Of a stretch of DNA of 64,000 bases, positions 1-12,560 are shown piece by piece. Position 1 is the first letter of the stretch; every line of letters starts with the position of its first letter. Origin of the DNA: Acholoe squamosa. Its lineage: Eukaryota; Annelida; Polychaeta; Phyllodocida; Polynoidae. The notes beneath the pieces are model-generated. The model made no database searches, was not told the DNA's origin, and worked only from the letters and a program-made list of their open reading frames with translations. The position numbers and the translations under genes are program-made. The stretch is taken from contig OX439040.1 of the NCBI GenBank assembly GCA_949317995.1, positions 25,291,830 through 25,355,829 on the forward strand. Direction: 5' to 3'.

Positions 1-308
1 GGAGGATCAGCTTCATGCATGAATGAGCAATACAATGACGACTGTCTGAGGCTTTACATTTTTCGTGCTGACCAAGGAGCATCATATATAACTACTTTAT
101 GTGCTGCTTAAAGGGATGGTGAAATAATTACACTACCAGATTAATAAATACACCAAGAACATGAAATCATTAAACCTGAAATAGTAAGGTGATGTGAGTA
201 ACTCGAGAGCTAATATATAAAGAATAAGAATTGGGGCCTGAGCCAACAAAAAAAAATAACACAAAGGCTTTCAGACATTGTTACCTGAAACAAGCCTTAA
301 TCTCTGGC
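1..308. other. No recognisable feature
   Basis: AT-rich non-coding DNA. Neither strand has a convincing reading frame, splice-bounded exon or repeat. Confidence 0.5.
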
Positions 309-572
309 CTTACCCCTACATATCCATAGGCATTTATGTAACGTGTGTCATTATACTGAGAAGATTGATGTTCATGTACTGGTGTATGTTCCTTTTGAAT
401 ATTGTTACCACTACAGTGCTGCCTCCTTGAAAAAATAGCCCTACACAGCCATAGGCATTTAGCTAATGTCTAACATGTGTCATTATACCGAGAAGATTAA
501 TGTTCATGTACAGGTGTATGTCCCTTTTAGATATTGTTACCACTACAGTGCTGTCTCCTTGGAAAAATAGCC
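309..572 (+). repeat. Direct tandem duplication, 2 x ~132 bp
   Basis: Two adjacent, clearly homologous units share a block beginning CCATAGGCATTTA, continuing through GTGTCATTATAC and GTTCATGTAC, and ending in CACTACAGTGCTG. That last block recurs at 409 and 541, giving a period of 132 bp. The copies differ by scattered substitutions and small indels, so the duplication is not very recent. There is no coding potential. Confidence 0.8.
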
Positions 573-858
573 CGATGAAATGAAATAGCCAAACCTATTG
601 TGATGCTATGTGGATGTTTGGTTTCTGCTTTAGCTGCAGGGTGCTGCTATTGCTGTCAAGGATACATATTTCTAAAGGGAGCCTTTTCATTTATTAATTT
701 CTATGTAGCCACTTTGACTGCATTACCAAAAGTAAATCATTAGAGAAACATGGCCAATGCCTTAATATGATGTCGATATGCAGGGCTTTTAAAAGCTCTT
801 GTCTCTAATGGTCACCTTTTACTAGCCTGCTTTGTGTCGGTTAAAGGCGCTCATCAGG

Positions 859-983
859 CATATTATTGAACAAGTAATTAATGGATACTTGCATGAGGGG
901 GCGAAGCGCCTGAGTTGCATGTTATTGTTTGATATCAGTCACAAGTCATGACATATATCCATTAACTACTTATTTTATTGCAC
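859..983. repeat. Small foldback (imperfect inverted repeat)
   Basis: The left arm 859-895 pairs imperfectly with the right arm 947-983; AATTAATGGATAC in the left arm faces GTATCCATTAAC-like sequence in the right. It could be a degraded MITE. No clear target-site duplication was found, and the flanks (573-858 and 984-1660) hold nothing recognisable. Confidence 0.4.
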
Positions 984-1660
984 GATTAATCAATAGATGT
1001 GAACAGATGAGGAGAAAGGACCCTCCAAGGCAAAATATGACATTCAAAATTGAAGTCATCAGCTTCAATATGCTGTATAAGAGGTGCAGATAGTATCTCT
1101 AGTGCTGGAGATATTGCTTTATGAACATGGGATGATGCAATTATATCGCTACAGCCACTAAGCTCCATCTCTCACTGTTTTAGGTATATCATGCATCTAA
1201 TTTGCATAATTTGTGTAATGATAATTCATCAATAATAAATGACCAACTTTTTTCATACAATTGTCCATATCTTTGGATATATAAATAGTATCAACATGCT
1301 CTTTTCAGCATGTAAATCATAATGGGTAATTTTATCAATTGATATAAAAGAAATTCTAACTGGAATGTATATTTTGTTGCTATGGCAAGACACTTTTATG
1401 GTAACCCTTATCGTAGCCTCATTTTGGATTTAAAACATTCAATTTACATTCAAAATAGGCTACCCTATATAAGAAATGCAAGAAAATAGAATAGTTTTTG
1501 GCAGAACCACCTTTTCCTATGTGAAAAAAAAAATTAAAAACAGATTTTGGCCTATTTTTTTTACATTTCTGGCCATTGTAGCTCCCCTAGTAGGCATTCC
1601 CAGTACTAAAAGTCCCGCAGGGAGGTACCTTTCTCCTTATCTGCCCACAGATAATCAATA

Positions 1661-2340
1661 GAATATCAATCAATTCAATTTGAAAAAAAAAATTCTTCAC
1701 CTCCCCATGGGACTCGAAGCCTGCCATGGTTTGTGTACACACAAGGTTTGACAGCTTGCACTGTGAAAAAGATGAACCAGACCTGGACGCAAACGCCTGT
1801 ACCTAGGGTTAGGAGCACGACTCGCTAACCAATATACATGTACCATCAGTACACACACCTTGCCACCCAGGAGCTGCTGGTTTGGTTTGAATGCGTCCAG
1901 CCACTTAGTAAGGAGGTTTAGTTAGTAGGTAGTACTAATACAAACCCAGCCTTTTAAAAGGGGAAATATGGTATGTCGCTGTCTTAGCTATGGGTCAGGC
2001 AGCTCTGGCTACTATAGTGTTCTCCTAACCAACTTCTACTGCAGTTATTCTGGTCAGTCTCTGTGGCGCAATGCATAGGGAGTTGGATTTGAGATCAGTA
2101 GGGTATGGGTTCGACCCCTGCCCTTGGCAATAGAGTTATCGCAAGGTTGTAACATGTGACATATGACATGTAAGGTGTGCTGATATCCATGGATAACAGC
2201 ACTGGGTGCCTGTTATCCATGGATAACAGCACACCATACAAAGGTCATGATGCATGCATCATGGCATGCAATATCAACAGGTATCAGAATGAGAATATCC
2301 ACAAAAAGAACCCAAAATCACAAAAGTCGTGTAATAAACG
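1661..2340 (+). repeat. Composite dispersed repeat with two divergent tRNA-like heads, copy 1
   Basis: This region matches 33720-34329 in the same orientation. About 1790-1866, read on the minus strand, resembles a tRNA of the Asp/Glu/Gly type; copy 2 preserves GATAGTATAGTGGTCAG there. About 2053-2133 on the plus strand resembles tRNA-Arg: CTCTGTGGCGCAATGCATAG covers the A box and GGGTTCGACCCC the B box. The heads point away from each other with ~190 bp between. Downstream lie a duplicated block containing the palindrome TTATCCATGGATAA (about 2184-2232) and a short ATGATGCATGCATCAT palindrome near 2249. Because both heads and their spacing recur in the second copy, this is one composite family and not two chance SINE insertions. 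Neither head is likely to be a functional tRNA, since arms are eroded. Confidence 0.7.
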
Positions 2341-2510
2341 TCCATAGCAGAGAGCTCCTCCTCCACAGGAGGCTGGTAGTGTCCACTATTGAGAAGAACT
2401 TAAGATCTGAGGTGGACGTAGCAGTCTGTGATCTACCAATCAGTAGCAATGTACTGGGTACATATCACACACTGTCCAACCTCCTACTTACCTTCTCACT
2501 ACTATAATCT
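2340..2510 (+). repeat. Dispersed repeat, family shared with 45520-45710
   Basis: It matches 45520-45710 in reverse orientation. The best-preserved blocks are GCAGTCTGTGATCTACCAAT and ACACTGTCCAACCTCCT. The family is unknown and no coding sense is preserved. The C/T-rich tail to ~2760 may belong to it. Confidence 0.65.
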
Positions 2511-3980
2511 TATCACTTCTTCTATCTTTCCCTCTCCTCCCCTTCTTGTCTACTGTAATGTGAGTCGTCTTCCTGCATTTATTATTCTACATGGCTATAT
2601 ATTTGGCGTCCATCCGATTCCTGCAAAACCCATAGTTCATCATTTGTGCATTTTTCCATCCCATCTCGACTATTCCCTACTCACCTTCCTGCCCACTTAG
2701 CGCTCGTCCTCCTCTCCATTGTGTCCTCCTCCGTTACCCTGCTGCACCCTCCACTGCCCTTACACACATATATAGAGCCCTCTTGTGGCCGAGTTGACAG
2801 ACACTATGCTTCTCGGCAATTATCCCCAATAGTGAGGCTGTAAGCCCGGTACCATAGCTGGTCACGTGACACACTCAAATCTCCTCCTCTCCGAGCGGTG
2901 GTCAGAGTCCTTACAACATATAGTGTATTTAGTTTCAGTATTCTATCATGTTTAATAAAGGAAAATATCTTCTTTGCGAAACCAGCATTATAGTATAAAG
3001 CTGTTTTCTCAATCAAGATATTTCCCATGCTTTCAATGATAGTAAGCGGGACCAATGCAGCAGGGTGGATAAAAGGGTAATTCTAGCCTAAGAGCAGTTC
3101 TTGAAGCTCCAAATGGCCCTTTCTGAAAAATATTCCAAGTAAACTACAGTGTTAAATCTGGAGTTTTGTATTAACATGCACTCTGTATTGACTGACTTTG
3201 CTAACTGCCTGTTCAATGACTTTTCAGGTGAGTACCCATGTGTTTATCTATATCGTCCTATCTCCATCAAAGTAAGTCATTTAGGGTTGTATCACCTTAT
3301 TCATGAACCTTTTTACGATAATATTTACATATCAAGCTTTCAATTTCATGTCCAAAACCCAGACACCTTGGAAAAATAGACACATAGATACATTTGGGTG
3401 AGGGGACATCTGAAGAGCTAGCACTGATAGATGCTAGACAAGGATAAATGGCAATAAGAGGCAATATTTGTAAAACGATCAAAGAAGCCATAAGACTGCA
3501 TTGCTATCTCATAATGTTATGTTCATCTATCTGCATGATACATAACCAAAGAAGTACGAAAGCTCGTCACGACGGAGTGTTGTCACGCGAGGCAAAGATA
3601 ACTATAAAATGGTGTAGTGCAGAAAAGCCTGGAGTTTCTCTGTGAAGGTCAGGAATAACAACGAAAAAATACAGTGCAGTAAAGCTTGTTGTTGAACTTA
3701 AAGGGTTATATGGGTATTCCACCAAAACCGATTGTTGGCCGATAGTTCTATTTTGGATGGAAAGGTTCCAAATTTGGCATGTAAAAAGAATGTTTTTGGG
3801 CCAAAATAAGCATTTTTGTTGATTTCTGTTGCCATGGAAACATGATTTTCATTCTAAATAGGAAAATCAATGATTCCATTTGAAGGAACATCCCACAAGG
3901 TTTACTATGGCGAAAACAGAATGAAAATACCATTTCTAGATCAAAAGTTATGGGCAAAAGAATAAAAAATTATACAAATT
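2511..3980. other. No recognisable gene
   Basis: Non-coding. C/T-rich to ~2760, then ordinary AT-rich sequence. The short open frames here lack splice signals, codon bias and recognisable motifs. Confidence 0.5.
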
Positions 3981-4013
3981 TAGCTAATTAGCATAAATTA
4001 TGCTAATTAGCTA
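3981..4013. repeat. Perfect palindrome, 16-bp arms
   Basis: TAGCTAATTAGCATAA is followed by one spacer base and its exact reverse complement. The related TTTGCATAATTAGCATAATT string occurs in the dispersed modules near 12430, 13150 and 18630. It may be the tip of a decayed MITE. Confidence 0.7.
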
Positions 4014-4616
4014 TATATCTCATGACCAATTAGACATAGAGCTTATTAACATTCTTGAAATGGTCACACCTACCCATATCTAGCAAGCCATTCCTCCAAA
4101 ACTAACAGGAGTATCTTCTCATGTATCACTGTAAAGCTAGTGATTTGAATTTTAAAGTTGACTTTTAGCCCGGAGCACCCTTTCTCCTTGCCTCTACACA
4201 TTTGTGATGCATCGGCGACAATTTTGGACCATCGGGGACGATCTGGCCGAAATCGGGCACTATTGGCCAAAAATCGGGTCTAGTGGAAGAGCTAAAAAAA
4301 ACATCGGAAACGGTCTCCGATAGTTCTTTTCCTGATCCGATTTTTTTCTATTTAGACAGAAAAAATTGGGAAGCTAGATCATCGGGCTGAGAGTCTAGGT
4401 CTTAGACCACATCCACTGCCGAAGTTTTGCATGAGGATGGACCGAATTTTATCTCACCTCGTGCCTTCCTCACGGATGACACTCAAGGTTGAGAGGTCCC
4501 ACGGGTTGTATCCACACCAAAGTGAGATTACCCTTGTGGCATTGTGCCCGGACCCTAGTCTAATGGGGAGGGGTGATGATGGTGACCGAATCTATGGGAA
4601 GGTAGTAAGCACACCC
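4014..4616. other. No recognisable gene
   Basis: Non-coding. A tract at ~4200-4400 rich in ATCGGG and GGCCGA strings resembles 5215-5350, which may be a weak old dispersed repeat. Confidence 0.4.
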
Positions 4617-4882
4617 TAACACATTTACTGAGGCAATGGTTCTTTAACATCCGTCACTACATAGGCATAGTGACAGATGGACAGGCCTGTTTTAAGTCAT
4701 TTGTCTGCCATGACTGCAGAGAGACCTCCAAGCACAGCATAGCCAGGGCAGGGAGGAACTCAAATGACCCCTTACGGCAACGTTTGGAGCCACCACTGTG
4801 CCCTGACCGGGCCGGGAACCGAACTCACGATCTTACGGCTCCTGAGCGGACACGCTGCCGACTGTGCCACGCCTCCTGCCGT
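4617..4882 (-). repeat. tRNA-derived SINE, minus strand
   Basis: Read on the minus strand, the 5' head (4882 down to ~4812) carries TGGCACAGTCGG, a match to the Pol III A-box consensus, and GAGTTCGGTTCCCGG, a B-box/T-arm-like block, at tRNA-like spacing. A body follows, and the 3' part contains GTGACGGATGTTAAAGAACC, typical of invertebrate SINE 3' regions. The plus-strand open frame across it is incidental. No clear target-site duplication was identified. Confidence 0.65.
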
Positions 4883-4890
4883 GCATGAGG

Positions 4891-5807
4891 AGCAAGGAAT
4901 TCTGTACCATTAATTCTTAGTAGTCATAAAATGGGTGTCGGAGCACCAGCTGCTTGCTTCTAGTGCATAAGTAGTATTTTCAGAAGGTTTTCCTACACAG
5001 CCTTTTATTGTTGACATTGTGTGTGTGTATTATCAAGTGAAAATGTGATTTAAAACAACACTGTAGCATTATATGCTCCAAGAATGACAGATGATTATAA
5101 ATAATAATTCCCATTTGCAATAGTGAGCCACCTGGTGAATACTACATAGTACATACACAGGTCTTATGACTTAAAAATTATTATCACCGACAATCCCCAG
5201 TGGTCAGCCTGTCCTTGGTTGAAGAGCAATAAAATTGGGCAGAAAGGGGCAACCGATTGTCACTGTGGGCAAATTGGGCCAACAACAATCATCCTAGATT
5301 CAAAGACGATAACCATCGCCGATGAGGAAAAACCCAAATCGGGCCGACAATATCATCTGTTTTGGTGGAATCCAAACTGAGTAAGGACAGAAAGGGCACC
5401 CATCAACAAGGAGCAGCACGGGGTCTGAGTGCAGCCTCCCCTGGTGCCCTGCTCTGTTATCAGTAGATAAATGGTTGATTCACTCAGTGGCTCCCCCTTT
5501 GCTGATGTCACAGGCTGCCATGTCAGCAAGTTGAAGGGGGTTGGGGGCATCATTTTTTATATACCCACAGTCTGGACTTAGATCCCTGCATGCAATCCGG
5601 GCGGTGCTTGCTTTGGTTAGCCTTGTTATATTAGAATATTGTGTGCCTCAATGAGGTTTCCAGTTTAAAATACCTGGCCCTTGCAGTTTACAACTTAGTA
5701 CTTTTATTGCCATGACATCGTTCTAAGTGCTTGTGGCGCTGAAGAGAAAAAAAAGAAGAAACTGCACCATGTACACTGTTACAGACCTTTTGGTACTTAT
5801 CTTTTTT
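4891..5807. other. No recognisable gene
   Basis: Non-coding sequence without a clear repeat or exon. Confidence 0.5.
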
Positions 5808-7906
5808 TTAATTCTATAGATAGGGGGGAGCTTAGACCAAAAATCATTTTTAGTACACCTCCAAAGGATTCTCCTCATCATGTGAAACAAGAATCTGGGG
5901 TTTGTTTTTGATTTTGGGCAATCTACCCCCCCCCCCCATCACCCCCTCTGAAGTTAAAAAGTTGGAAAATATTTAATTAATTCATTTTCATTGCTATATG
6001 GTCGATCTCAGGCCACCCACCACTCTGGAGCACCCAAAATGCTCTTCATGTCAACAATATAAAATCAAGAAGTTAAAGTAACATTATTTTGAATTTTTCA
6101 AAAAATCCAATATGGCCACCAGGAGCCTAAAACTGGTATTTTAAGCACACATGCACCCCAAATTCTTGCAACACTTGCAACACTTGCAATATGTCAATAT
6201 GAGTAAGGTAAGGCCTAGGATCATGTGGAAAGCATGCTGAATCAGATGAAACTGTATTGGACCCCTATTTGGGTCACCATATTACATAAACAGGCTTGTA
6301 AAATAGCGATAAATACAGTTATGCCTGCCTATACCAATTGCATGAAGTATAACAACTGTATTAAAGTCATAGTAAATGGGTGTTTTGGTAACTGCTACTT
6401 AAAAATAAGTAACATGAGGTATACAATGATGTCAATATACAGGTATGACATGTGTGACAGATCCAATATTCGAATCTAGGCACTGTGAACTTTGCCTATT
6501 TTCACAGGGTAGAGTTTGAGGATAATGAGAAATGGAAAGTAGCAATGTGAGAGCACAGCCTCAAACAAAATTAGGTATTGCAAGTAGTAGTGTGAAATAT
6601 AACATTATGTCTTCAATCCCTTTAATTGCTTTGCATGAGTGCCAGAGTAGCAGATCTAGCTGAACTCAAAGATATATTTCTTCCATCAAAACCCTCAGAA
6701 TCCAATCAACAGTGTTGATATTTCAAAATGAATATGTTTCATTGACAGAAACTACTGTAAAACCCTAAATAGAAGCCACACCCATATAGAAGCTGCCCAC
6801 CAACTTTTAAAGAACGCTATAAGCTGCAGCTTGGGCCTTAAATTGTTTCCATCGCTTAGTATAGTCTCTATATACAAAACGCCTTGTATAAGCTGCACTC
6901 AGAGCTCAGAATGATCCTAAAAGCTGCACCGATGGTCTAAAATGGTTTATAAAGCCATATAGACTGATAGGCATCATTAATGGGTTGGGCAGCTGCTCAA
7001 CCCATCAGCCCAAGTTCAGCTAAGGCTCCCCTGCTGATGGACTATTAAAACATAATAAACCTTGTTTACTTGTTATATAGAGATATTAGGACTTGTGTTA
7101 TGTGAGGACCACTGATTTAACACCCATGCACCATTTACCATTATGACCAAAACATAAAGACTTTGACCAATGCTTTCAGCAGAGACATAACCCTGCTGGC
7201 AATTATCAAACACCACCTCTTAATGTAGACCACCGTACCTTCTGGTTTTTCAGTGTGGTTATTTAGCAAGAGATAGCTATCTAGCAATAACTTATATCTA
7301 TATATAACTACCTGACACCATTGATACATGTATACATGATTGCTCAAGTAAACTATACATTTTCTGCATGATGACCAATGCAATGGTTTTGACTTTTCTC
7401 CACTACGCTCTTGTATATGTGCTGAACTTGTGGGTATGTCAATCCAGTCAGGTTACCATTGTGCACAAATGCAGCACTCATACCTGCAAACTCTTCAGTT
7501 TTCTCAGTTGTTTGTTAAAGATCTGTCTAGGTCAACCAGATCCATGTGTATGTGTGCTTTAAACACCCAGTTTTGGCTCCTGGCGGCCATATTGGATTTT
7601 TTGAAAAATTCAGAATAATGTTATTTTATTTTTTATTGTTGAAATGAAGTGCATTTTGGGGTGTCCCAGTGTGGTGGGAGGCCTAACATGGACCATATAG
7701 CAATAAAAATTAATTGAATAAATATTTTCTAACTTTTTAATTTCGGAGCGGGTGGTCCGGAGGGTTAGAGTGCCCAAAATCAAAAACAAACTCAGATTCT
7801 TGTTTCTCATGATGAGTAGCATCTTTTGGAGGTGTACTCGCATTCCTATCATCAATTTGACTGAATAAGCTCCCCCCCCCTACTATAGAGTCTGTAGAAA
7901 TAAACA
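5808..7906. mobile_element. Non-autonomous element with ~350-bp terminal inverted repeats
   Basis: The left arm (5808-6162) and right arm (7546-7906) are inverted copies of each other along their length, with moderate divergence. The outermost block is CTATAGATAGGGGGGAGCTT on the left and its counterpart near 7868-7890 on the right. Matching interior blocks include CCAATATGGCCACCAGGAGC against the complement of GCTCCTGGCGGCCATATTGG. The ~1.4-kb centre has no transposase-like frame. Long arms with an unrelated centre are typical of foldback-like or non-autonomous DNA transposons. The target-site duplication is unclear, so no superfamily is assigned. Confidence 0.7.
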
Positions 7907-8645
7907 CTGTGTGGGAACTACTGTTCCAGTGAGACCGTTGATTTGCCCTCTTCCATTCTAAACATGATAAAAGTCAGAGAGAAACTGCCTAGTATAACAT
8001 ACTTCAAGAATGACCCTGTGATTTGGCACAAGCCCTGTACATGTAACCTCTGTGTGTCTACCCCAACCTGCGCAGAGAGATCAAGCTTTAGCACTCTAAG
8101 AAGTGCACATCGAATTAGCGAATTGTGCCACCAAAGTGCACAACTTCAATCTTAAACCATACATTCAACCTTGTAGCTCACAAAGGACGGTGCGATGACT
8201 TAATGCTGCATGTCAGTATGTCATAATAATGTACAAAACCAAACCCAGGTGGTGAGTACCTCACTGGTATTGCATTGGCTCTTCATTCCAAACATCTGCA
8301 TGTAACATTAATACAGCACCTTTATGTCAGGTACAAGCGCAAGATCCATGTGTCGTACAGAGAAAAGGGCGTACTCTGCTGACTAGGATCTACTATGAGG
8401 TACTGATTTGAGGGCATCCGTAAAGGATGCTGAAAATTAGAATTATACAGTAAGCAGGCAGGTTACTGCTGATCTCCCTATACAACATACTAAAACGAGG
8501 AGGCAATGGTTTGTTTCTGGTAGCACATGGATGGGTTTAATTCACAGGCTGAAACAACACAGACTTCTAGACTGCTAGTACATGGTTATGTATATTATTA
8601 GCCATTTTTCACACCTCGATCTGAGGCGTCTTGAGCCGCGAAAAC
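7907..8645. other. No recognisable gene
   Basis: Non-coding; nothing recognisable. Confidence 0.5.
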
Positions 8646-9027
8646 ACGCCTAGAGCCCTCACACACCTATAATAGCACCCAGAACGCCGACAGTGACTGT
8701 ATGGTCTGAGTTTTAATTGTCTCTTACGCCTAGAGCCTTCACACACCTATAATAGCACCCAGAACGCCGACAGTGACTGTATGGTCCGAGTTGTAATTGT
8801 CTCTGACGCCTAGAGCCCTCACACACATATAATAGCACACAGAACGCCGACAGTGACTGTATGGTCCCAGACTTAATTGTCTCTGACGCCTAGAACCCTC
8901 ACACACATATAATAGCACACAGAACGCCGACAGTGACTGTATGGTCCCAGACTTAATTGTCTCTGATGCCTAGAGCCCTCACACACCTATAATAGCACAC
9001 AGAACGCCGACAGTGACTGTATGGTTG
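8646..9027 (+). repeat. Tandem array, 80-bp unit, ~4.8 copies
   Basis: Units start at 8646, 8726, 8806, 8886 and 8966, exactly 80 bp apart. Each begins ACGCCTAGAGCCCTCACACA (or a variant) and contains AACGCCGACAGTGACTGTAT. Units 3 and 4 are nearly identical, which suggests recent local expansion. Confidence 0.9.
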
Positions 9028-9029
9028 CC

Positions 9030-9107
9030 CTATTGGTCGTCATGATGCATGAATGTAGGTCTAGTGAGCTATTGGTCGTCATGATGCATGAATATAGGTC
9101 TAGTGAG
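9030..9107 (+). repeat. Tandem pair, 39-bp unit
   Basis: Two near-identical 39-bp units begin CTATTGGTCGTCATGATGCA and end GGTCTAGTGAG. The sequence beyond, to ~9200, contains ATGAACTCAGTAACATTG, which recurs near 11890, so this is part of the satellite-like repeat family around the LINE. Confidence 0.8.
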
Positions 9108-10154
9108 TTATTCAGGCTGTCATGTGCCCTGCAAGGTCGGCTTAATGCACGAATTTAGCCCTATGATGCTATGAACTCAGTAACATTGTTACATCAGCCT
9201 ATACATTGCCATAACCCCTTACTAAAACCACATTTTTTTAAAAAGGTTTATTGGGTCTAAAGTTAAATACCAGAATTCGGTCTGGCCGTTCTGCCATCTG
9301 GGCCCACATTTCAGCCTCCTATGTTGACAATTGGTATGGTGGCGAGTAATAATATTATCTTCAGTGGACCATAAAGCAGAGAAAATAGCTTCTAACAATC
9401 GTATTCACACATGATAGATCAGAGAAATCAGAAAAGTTCAAGACTCCAGGCAGTCGCATTATAGTATTGGTGAAACCACTCAGTGGTCTTTGGGAAGGGG
9501 AGGGGAGTGGCGGGTGAGGGATGAAAGGGATTAAAAAAGTGGAAGGAGTTTAATATTCTGTCATAGTGTGATATTTTACATCCTGAAGTATAATACCTGC
9601 AGCTCATAGAGACTCCAGTATACTCAGGTTTGGCTCGATCAGTGCCGGAAGATCTACATGCATATGTATATATATTGCTGCTAGCACAGTGACATCAACA
9701 TATAAACAGAGATAGAGGGAAGCAGAAGAAAATTCTCAGGAGGAAGAGATCTAATACTGTGCCTGGAGAATTCAACTTATTATATGGTATTTTGAAAAAT
9801 AAGATAAGTATAGTGTAATGATATGTGAGTGTGCATAGTATGAACATCTGGCATAGTAGTAAATACTACATTACCAAAAGACCTCTTATCATAGGAGAAA
9901 AGCCCATATCAATCTCGCGCGTAAATGTTGATTCACCATAATGACTGTGGTAATACCACATGACATACCCTAGGATGAAAATAGAATACAATATTAAGGA
10001 CATGAACATAGATATGGAGAAACAGTAAAACAGTGATAATATCATAGATAATACAGCATGAAAAGACATAGATAATGACACAATGAGCAGTGGTAACTAC
10101 CAGCTGCTGCAGTGGCAAATTATAAGAGGTAAGTGGTAATACCAGCTACTAGAC
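9108..10154. other. Repeat remnants and possible LINE 3' flank
   Basis: No gene. The part next to 10155 may be 3' untranslated sequence of the adjacent minus-strand LINE, but no poly-A or simple-repeat tail marks its end. Confidence 0.35.
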
Positions 10155-11850
10155 TTACCTAAACCAGTTTGTATCAATTGGTATAATAAAACAGTTTGGA
10201 AAATCTTTTTGGATTATGTTTTTGAATAATTCTTTCTCCAGAATATTAGTGTAATTTGCACAAAGGTTATTTCAGCAGTTTATCGCTCTAAACCTGGCTG
10301 ATTTACCATATACAGGATGTTTGATACGAGTGTAACGGTACCTTGTACCGTCGAAACGTCTGGTTGGTAAATCCCTATTCTCAATGAGATCAACATTAAT
10401 TTTTAGATCATAGGCATAGTAAATTAGGTGAAAATACCTTCTTTCTCTGAGACTTTTGACATTGGCCCTATCATGAGTTTGTCTTGTGGTCATGCTTGGG
10501 TTAGGTCCAAGCCTGACATTATATACTATTCTCAACGCCTTGTTTTGAAGGAGCTGCAAGTCTTTGAGTTGGTCCTTACAATTATCATCATAGATTACAT
10601 CACAATAATCATAATGAGGAAGAATGGTGCTGGTATAGATATTTAGAGCAGTATTAACATCTGTATATTTTCTTATTCTAGCTAACTGTATAACCTTGGA
10701 GTTTACCCTATCATAGACAGTACTAATATGCTTATTGAAGGATAGGTTATTATCTAAAATTACACCCAAGTATTTGAAGGCTTGTACTTCTTCCAGTTGT
10801 ACTCCCCTAATATAGAAATTAGGATGTATGGCTGGTGGTGGGCCTATGAACATCCATTGTGTTTTTTTATTTATTTATCGTAAGACTGTTCATAATACAC
10901 CAACTTGACAACTTGTTTAAAGCAACTTGTAGCTCTCTCAGATCAGTGGAGGAAATCACAGCATCATCAGCATAAAAAACTATATTACAGTTTCCTACCT
11001 GCTTCACCAGGTCTTTTATATAGATAATGAACAAAATAGGACCTGCTGTTGAGCCTTGTGGCACTCCATACGTTATAGGCAAGGTCTTAGAAAATTTGTT
11101 ATTCACACCAACTTCCTGAGTCCTATTTGTCAAGTAGGACTTAAACCAATCACATGTATTGTCACTAAGTCCATAATCAGATAATTTTTGTATTAGTATA
11201 GGGTGAGAAACAGTATCAAATGCCTTTTTATAGTCAATGAAGATAGAGAAGGTAGTCTTCCTATTGTTAAAGTTTTCATAGACCATATCCAAGTAAGCAC
11301 TGACAGCAGATAATGTAGAGTGATTTTTCCTGAAACCATGTTGGGCACAAGTGATATAATTTTTGCCTTCCATATAATTTTTAAGCCTTGTAATAACTAA
11401 TTTTTCAAGAATTTTGCCAGGTAGCGGGAGTTGGCTTATAGGCCTTAGATCGTTTACAGATTTGCTATTGGGTTTCTTTGGTATGGGGGTGGCAATGGCA
11501 TGTTTCCACACATCAGGAAAACTTGCATCTAATAGGGATTTGTTAAAGATCATCCTGAGCTTACTACAGTCTCGAAGTAATAACTGCTTAATGACAGAGG
11601 ATTTCACATTTGTGATAGCAGATGACTTAGTGACATCAATTTCAACAATAGCTTCATCAAACAGGGTAAACAGTAGGTCATGCTTTACATGTATTTGTGG
11701 TATATTGCTCCTATATAATACCTTGGGTAAAACATCCGCAAGTTTTTTACCAATTTTAGTAAAACATTCATTGATATAATCAGGGATTTCAGCAGGACCA
11801 TATTTGTGCCCAGTCTCATCATCAATAAGATGATTTATACAGTAAACATA
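10155..11850 (-). pseudogene. 5'-truncated non-LTR retrotransposon (LINE), reverse transcriptase
   Basis: Read leftwards from ~11840, one long frame encodes the connector and RT of a Jockey/CR1-group non-LTR element. In order: a PIPKKPNS...NDLRPISQLP block, FIDYKKAFDTVSH (motif A, catalytic Asp present), YGVPQGSTAGPILF, and VFYADDAVISS with both Asp of motif C. The frame breaks at ~10867 through a small insertion in an A-rich tract, resumes at 10853 (KYLGVILD thumb region) and hits a stop at 10272-10274. That codon looks like a mutated Trp, because homologous-looking sequence stays open to 10155. The endonuclease and 5' end are missing, so this copy is inactive although its RT catalytic residues survive. 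The clade cannot be fixed by eye. Confidence 0.9.
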
Positions 11851-12029
11851 AGGTCAGCATGATCCTCCAATGAAGCCCTATGCCACTATGAACTCAGTAA
11901 CATTGCTAAATAGGCATACAGTATTGCTAAAAAATTTTATTAGCTGAGAGACCCTCGGATCTGCTGTCACTATAAAATCATAAGGTCAGCATGATGTTCT
12001 AATGCATAATGGCTGAATAATAGCTTCTA
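11851..12029 (+). repeat. Satellite-family flank
   Basis: Contains ATAAGGTCAGCATGAT twice (near 11849 and 11972) and TTTTATTAGCTGAGAGACCC, also found near 18092. It leads into the first dispersed module and belongs to the same composite repeat. Confidence 0.55.
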
Positions 12030-12560
12030 ACTTTTTTATTCTTTGTCAAAATTAAAAACAAAGGCCGCAGTGATGGTCGCCAGCTCGAGCTACCCTTAAG
12101 TTATAGGTCACACAATGGGATAACTCATAATATGAGGTTTTCTGCCCCCCCAACCGCCACACCCCACCCCAGTCCCCATTTCCCCCCAACTCCATACCCC
12201 CTTCCCTAAGATGGTTAGATTTTTGGCTACTCATCGCCACAAAAACCCTTTAGATAGGTACACTCAGACTGTGGTTCGCGCACACAGGGAGCGTCTGCGG
12301 AAAGTGGTGAAAAACCCTGTAGTTAAAAAATTTATTTCGCTTCTTCTTTTTTGAAACCGATCCTTTAGGGGGGCATGTTCTTTAGGGGGGCAAAACACCC
12401 CAGATTGATACCGAACACTCCATATCCGCACATATTATTTGCATAATTAGCATAATTATGCAGTGTCTTGGTACCTTTCAATATACATAGATATGTTCCA
12501 TTGCTCCTTTGTAGAATTCATATGCTAACAATTTGAAACTACTAATACATGGTGACTGAG
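12030..12560 (+). repeat. Dispersed module, copy M1
   Basis: Homologous to 12712-13275 and 18215-18745. Shared blocks include CCAGCTCGAGCTACCCTTAA, TTATAGGTCACAC, TTTAGGGGGGCATGTTCTTT and TTTGCATAATTAGCATAATT. M1 has diverged or lost part of its middle. No coding sense is shared between copies, so it is a non-coding repeat module. Confidence 0.8.

Noticed and set aside
2053-2133. tRNA-Arg gene
   Set aside because: A and B boxes are present but arms do not pair well and the same unit recurs at 34 kb with divergence; it is a SINE-type head.
8646-9027. Regularly spaced repeats considered as a CRISPR array
   Set aside because: The whole 80-bp unit repeats, with no unique spacers, in a eukaryotic context.
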